A stretch of DNA of 64,000 nucleotides from contig NZ_JAHLOS010000015.1 of the NCBI RefSeq assembly GCF_018917525.1, positions 24,762 to 88,761 on the forward strand, read 5' to 3'. Positions 61,348 to 64,000 of this stretch are shown here, one piece after another. Both the position numbers and the translations under genes were made by a program. The notes under the pieces were generated by a model. That model ran no database searches, was not told where the DNA came from, and saw only the letters and a list, made by a program, of their open reading frames with translations. This DNA comes from Enterococcus raffinosus (GTDB lineage Bacteria; Bacillota; Bacilli; Lactobacillales; Enterococcaceae). Each line of letters opens with the position of its first letter. Within the stretch, counting starts at the first letter, position 1.

Positions 61348-62133
61348 ATGTCAGCAGAATACAACTTAGGTTCACTAGTAAACGCAGGTAAATCTATTTC
61401 TGAACAAAATATTAAACGAATTATTCAACATTCCAAAAAGTATCAGCTGAAACCAAGCTTTTTAATTGCCCAAATGTTTATCGAAAGCCATTGGGGCGAT
61501 CCCAACATATCCATTGTCGGGAGTATTGATAACAATTGGAGCGGAATTTCTGAGCCCTTCACCGTCCCTTCCGATTTAGGAATACGTATACGACGAGGGA
61601 GTACACGACCAGCAAATGAAGGTGGGTATTATGTCCATTTCAATACTTTGGATGACTATTTCAGCGCCTATGCCTTTCTTTTGTCTAATAGAAATGGGAT
61701 TTATAAGGTCGAAGGAGAAAGTACGATAGAGGATTTTTGTAAAGGCTTGTTCAGAGTTGGCGGTGCGAAGGCTGATTATGCCGCGAGTGGGTACCAGCAC
61801 TATCTAAGTATGTTAGTGCCTACCTACAATGCCATTAAAAAACAAAATCCGAATAAATTAGAAACCATTGACACCAGCACAATAACGAATGAAAGGAATG
61901 AGTTTGGTATGTTTATTTATTATCAACCGCAGGCAACAGGAGCTGCTAACGATATCTATGGCGTCTGGGGCAACAAACGATTCCATTTGAATAATATGGA
62001 TAAGGTTGGTCATTTTAAAAATATGGTCAAGGGAGCAACAGGCAACGATTGTAAAGAATACCATTGGGAACGAGGCAGTGAGCAGATCAAAACAGTAGAA
62101 AGCTTTACTGAATTGCAGAAAACAGTGATTTAA
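61348..62133 (+). CDS. glucosaminidase-like lysin without signal peptide, 261 aa
   Basis: The start at 61348 lies 7 nt after GAGGTG. Residues 25-165 match the lysozyme-like endo-beta-N-acetylglucosaminidase domain, with FLIAQMFIESHWGDP (catalytic Glu) and IDNNWSGISEP. The C-terminal 75 residues (MFIYYQPQATGAANDIYGVW onward) may bind the cell wall. There is no signal peptide or cell-wall anchor, so it needs a holin or lysis to leave the cell; a holin-like gene lies 41 kb away. It resembles phage endolysins or SagA-like family lysins, but no phage genes surround it. Confidence 0.75.
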   Translation: MSAEYNLGSLVNAGKSISEQNIKRIIQHSKKYQLKPSFLIAQMFIESHWGDPNISIVGSIDNNWSGISEPFTVPSDLGIRIRRGSTRPANEGGYYVHFNTLDDYFSAYAFLLSNRNGIYKVEGESTIEDFCKGLFRVGGAKADYAASGYQHYLSMLVPTYNAIKKQNPNKLETIDTSTITNERNEFGMFIYYQPQATGAANDIYGVWGNKRFHLNNMDKVGHFKNMVKGATGNDCKEYHWERGSEQIKTVESFTELQKTVI

Positions 62134-62147
62134 GAGAAGAATTCAAA

Positions 62148-62205
62148 AAAACCGGAGGCAAGCAAAACCGAAAGACTCGGTTGTCACTTGTTTCCGGTTT
62201 ATTTT
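62148..62205. terminator. hairpin between converging genes
   Basis: AAACCGGA-CAAG pairs with CTTG-TTCCGGTTT shortly after the lysin stop, ending in TTTATTTTTC. Confidence 0.6.
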
Positions 62206-62264
62206 TCATTAGAATCTTTTTCTAATCAATCGAAAAGCAGAAAGCATACTGCCTGATTTAAGCT

Positions 62265-62552
62265 CTATTTCGTTTTTGCTTGAGTAGGGTATCGACTATT
62301 CATCGCTTCTACATACTTTCTCTGCTCGATCATAAAATTGACCGCAAAAACTGCGCACAATGCATACAGGAAGATATTTACCTGCTCAGATAAATTTGGT
62401 AATAAAACGTTTGGAAGAATCATAATCAGAAATGAGGCGAATGCCCAAATCCAGCGATGAATTCGAATGCCTGCTTTTTTTAATTTATTTAATAAAAATT
62501 GACTCACAGTTAATACAATGAAGAAAAATGTGAATACAGCGATCCAGTACAT
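62265..62552 (-). CDS. hypothetical small membrane protein, 95 aa
   Basis: This protein has three membrane segments (IAVFTFFFIVLTVSQFLL, WIWAFASFLIMILPNVLL, VNIFLYALCAVFAVNFM) and a hydrophilic tail. The start at 62552 has AGAGGGTGGG upstream. It is 25 bp downstream of the PTS IIC gene and co-transcribed. It does not match any PTS subunit. Function unknown. Confidence 0.65.
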   Translation of the reverse strand: MYWIAVFTFFFIVLTVSQFLLNKLKKAGIRIHRWIWAFASFLIMILPNVLLPNLSEQVNIFLYALCAVFAVNFMIEQRKYVEAMNSRYPTQAKTK

Positions 62553-62577
62553 CGTTTCCCACCCTCTCTTTTAAAAC

Positions 62578-63876
62578 TTATTCTGCAGCGCTTGCTTCTA
62601 CCTGTGCCATCTCATCTTGGACCATCTTCTTGTCGTAAGCTTTTACGAAAGGATAGTAGATAATTCCAGCAACAAGCAGGTTCACAACAATCAAGACTAC
62701 AACGCGCCAATCATTCCCGGCACTCAAGAACCCACCAATCGGAGCTGGAAGCGTCCAAGCTTGATATGTTGTAAAGCCGTTGACAATCCCCAACTTAATC
62801 GCTGAATAGGAAATTGTCGTCAATACTAACGGAACTAGATTAAACGGAATGAACATATATGGATTCAAGATCATTGGGGCTCCGAACATCATTGGTTCAT
62901 TGATATTGAAAATCCCAGGAATCAAGGTGAAGCGTCCGACTTCTTTTAGAAATTTTGATTTACAAATGAACAGGAATAAGGCGGCAACAACGATGGTCGC
63001 ACCTGCCCCACCAATCGTCACGGTCCATTGATAAAATTGCTCCGGCGCGATATAAGGAAGCTCTGTAGCAGATGTTCCTGATGCTAACGCTTTAGCATTG
63101 TCGTCTAGCATCACTAGCCAAATTGGGCGGATAACAGAGCCGACAATACTCATCCCGTGAATCCCAAACGACCACAATAAATGGATAAAGAACATTGGCA
63201 ATAAGGCACCAAATAAGTTGTTTCCAAGTAATCCAGTAATTGGTTTGAACATAGCCATTAGAGCCGAATTCACATCGAAACCAATGATATCGCGGATGAT
63301 CCACAATGTGATCAAAACGACTGCCCCTGGAATCAAGGCTTCAAACGACCGAGCAACTGCTGGTGGTACTTGTTCGGGCATTTTGATCGTGATTTTCTTT
63401 TTGGTGAAAAAGCGATAAATTTCAACAGAAAAGATCATTGCTAAGATTCCTGAGAACATCCCAGAAGCTCCCAATGATGCCATCGGTAAAACAAAGCCTA
63501 ATGGGGCGTCAGCAGGCGTGGTCACATTCACAGGCATTTGCAGCATGAAAAATGCACCTAGCGACAACACCCCACCTGTTGTTGGGTCTAGCTTGTAGGA
63601 TTTGGCAAGATCAGACCCCATGATAAAGGTCGCATAGATCGCCATCAAGCCCATGGTCATCCGAAATGGCAAAGCAATCGTTGCGCTATATGGGGCTAAT
63701 AAGTCAGCTAATGGTTTATAAGGAATATTTACAAAAATAAGAAAGAAACTACCGATTAAAATGAGCGACAACGTCGACACTACACCATTACGAATGGCTA
63801 ATAGATGCCGTTGTGTCCCTAGTTTAGACATTGGCGGCACAAGTTTTTCTTCAATAATCTTCATGAATTTATCCAT
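62578..63876 (-). CDS. PTS lactose/cellobiose-type IIC
   Basis: This 432-aa permease is intact. It begins MDKFMKIIEEKLVPPMSKL, has about ten membrane segments, LLWSFGIHGMSIVG, and the family signature IPGIFNINEPMMFGAPMILN. It imports beta-glucosides or related disaccharides with separate IIA and IIB proteins that are not in this window. The start at 63876 has GAGGAGAAG upstream. It is a homologue of the broken IIC at 3.4-4.6 kb and a useful reference for the lesion there. Confidence 0.92.
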   Translation of the reverse strand: MDKFMKIIEEKLVPPMSKLGTQRHLLAIRNGVVSTLSLILIGSFFLIFVNIPYKPLADLLAPYSATIALPFRMTMGLMAIYATFIMGSDLAKSYKLDPTTGGVLSLGAFFMLQMPVNVTTPADAPLGFVLPMASLGASGMFSGILAMIFSVEIYRFFTKKKITIKMPEQVPPAVARSFEALIPGAVVLITLWIIRDIIGFDVNSALMAMFKPITGLLGNNLFGALLPMFFIHLLWSFGIHGMSIVGSVIRPIWLVMLDDNAKALASGTSATELPYIAPEQFYQWTVTIGGAGATIVVAALFLFICKSKFLKEVGRFTLIPGIFNINEPMMFGAPMILNPYMFIPFNLVPLVLTTISYSAIKLGIVNGFTTYQAWTLPAPIGGFLSAGNDWRVVVLIVVNLLVAGIIYYPFVKAYDKKMVQDEMAQVEASAAE

Positions 63877-64000
63877 GGTACTTCTCCTCGTAATATATTT
63901 TTTAGAGTGATAAATCACTCCAGTTTTATTCTCTTGTTCTTTGATAATTTAATAACACTTTAGTTGCTTGGTGCTTGTGTGATGTTCTAGAATTGACTCC

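Noticed and set aside
1..64000. CRISPR array, rRNA or tRNA genes
   Set aside because: No regularly spaced repeats, rRNA signatures or cloverleaf sequences were noticed on either strand by eye.

Overview
The window looks like chromosomal DNA of a low-GC Gram-positive lactic acid bacterium, most probably Enterococcus. The reasons are PTS permeases of several families, a dedicated ECF transporter, AGGAGG-type ribosome binding sites, a holin/DUF1659/DUF2922 cassette and a double-glycine bacteriocin. This assignment is inference from gene content; no rRNA, tRNA or CRISPR array was seen. Most genes lie on the minus strand.

Layout. 1-1.1 kb: a cut-off methyltransferase and an unknown protein. 1.5-6.2 kb: a minus-strand operon of an M81 (MlrC-like) peptidase, lactose/cellobiose-type PTS IIB-IIC-IIA and a RarD-like transporter. 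It is preceded by a BglG/LicT-type attenuator and a free-standing CAT RNA-binding domain gene. 6.3-16.5 kb: an accessory island. It holds a possible small RNA, a decayed IS1380-family element, an AT-rich three-gene cassette (helical protein, SecB-like chaperone, PD-(D/E)XK-like protein) with a copy of one 72-nt terminator repeat on each side, remnants of an integrase, a Fic-type winged helix and an SSB gene, a bacteriocin with putative immunity gene, an AbiEi/AbiEii module with a clear operator, and two paralogous unknown genes. It ends at queG, whose 3' end exists in a second, partial copy. 18.8-21 kb: a phage-like DUF1659/DUF2922/holin cassette with lesions.

21-34 kb is carbohydrate metabolism: transketolase with an ascorbate-type PTS and its PRD regulator, then an alpha-glucoside PTS, GH4 6-phospho-glucosidase, ChbG-like deacetylase, divergent RpiR regulator and secreted GH16 glucanase, tied together by a shared TGAAA-N4-TTTCA palindrome. 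34-40 kb: a hydantoinase-type pathway (HyuA-like protein, DUF917, NCS1 permease, PucR regulator). 40-43 kb: small genes, an orphan RelB/DinJ antitoxin and a Fic protein. 43-49 kb: nucleoside hydrolase plus a complete ECF transporter (candidate queuosine/nucleoside salvage), a Crp-type regulator, Nudix hydrolase, DUF4865 protein and a broken LysR gene.

50-57 kb: a cell-envelope signalling locus made of a CPBP protease, an ABC transporter, a 28-residue membrane peptide, an OmpR-type two-component system and a membrane-anchored Asp-box protein. Four promoters here carry the same heptamer-N4-heptamer-N4-TATA element, so they form a predicted local regulon. 57-64 kb: a TetR/DUF998 pair with two operators, a second AbiE-like module, a lysin without signal peptide, and a PTS IIC gene.

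Several genes carry single-base lesions (PTS IIC, holin, LysR, DUF2922, possibly the RarD start codon). They may be real pseudogenes or sequence errors. The best candidates for something new are the SecB-like cassette, the free-standing CAT/RAT device and the two-component regulon with its micro-peptide.
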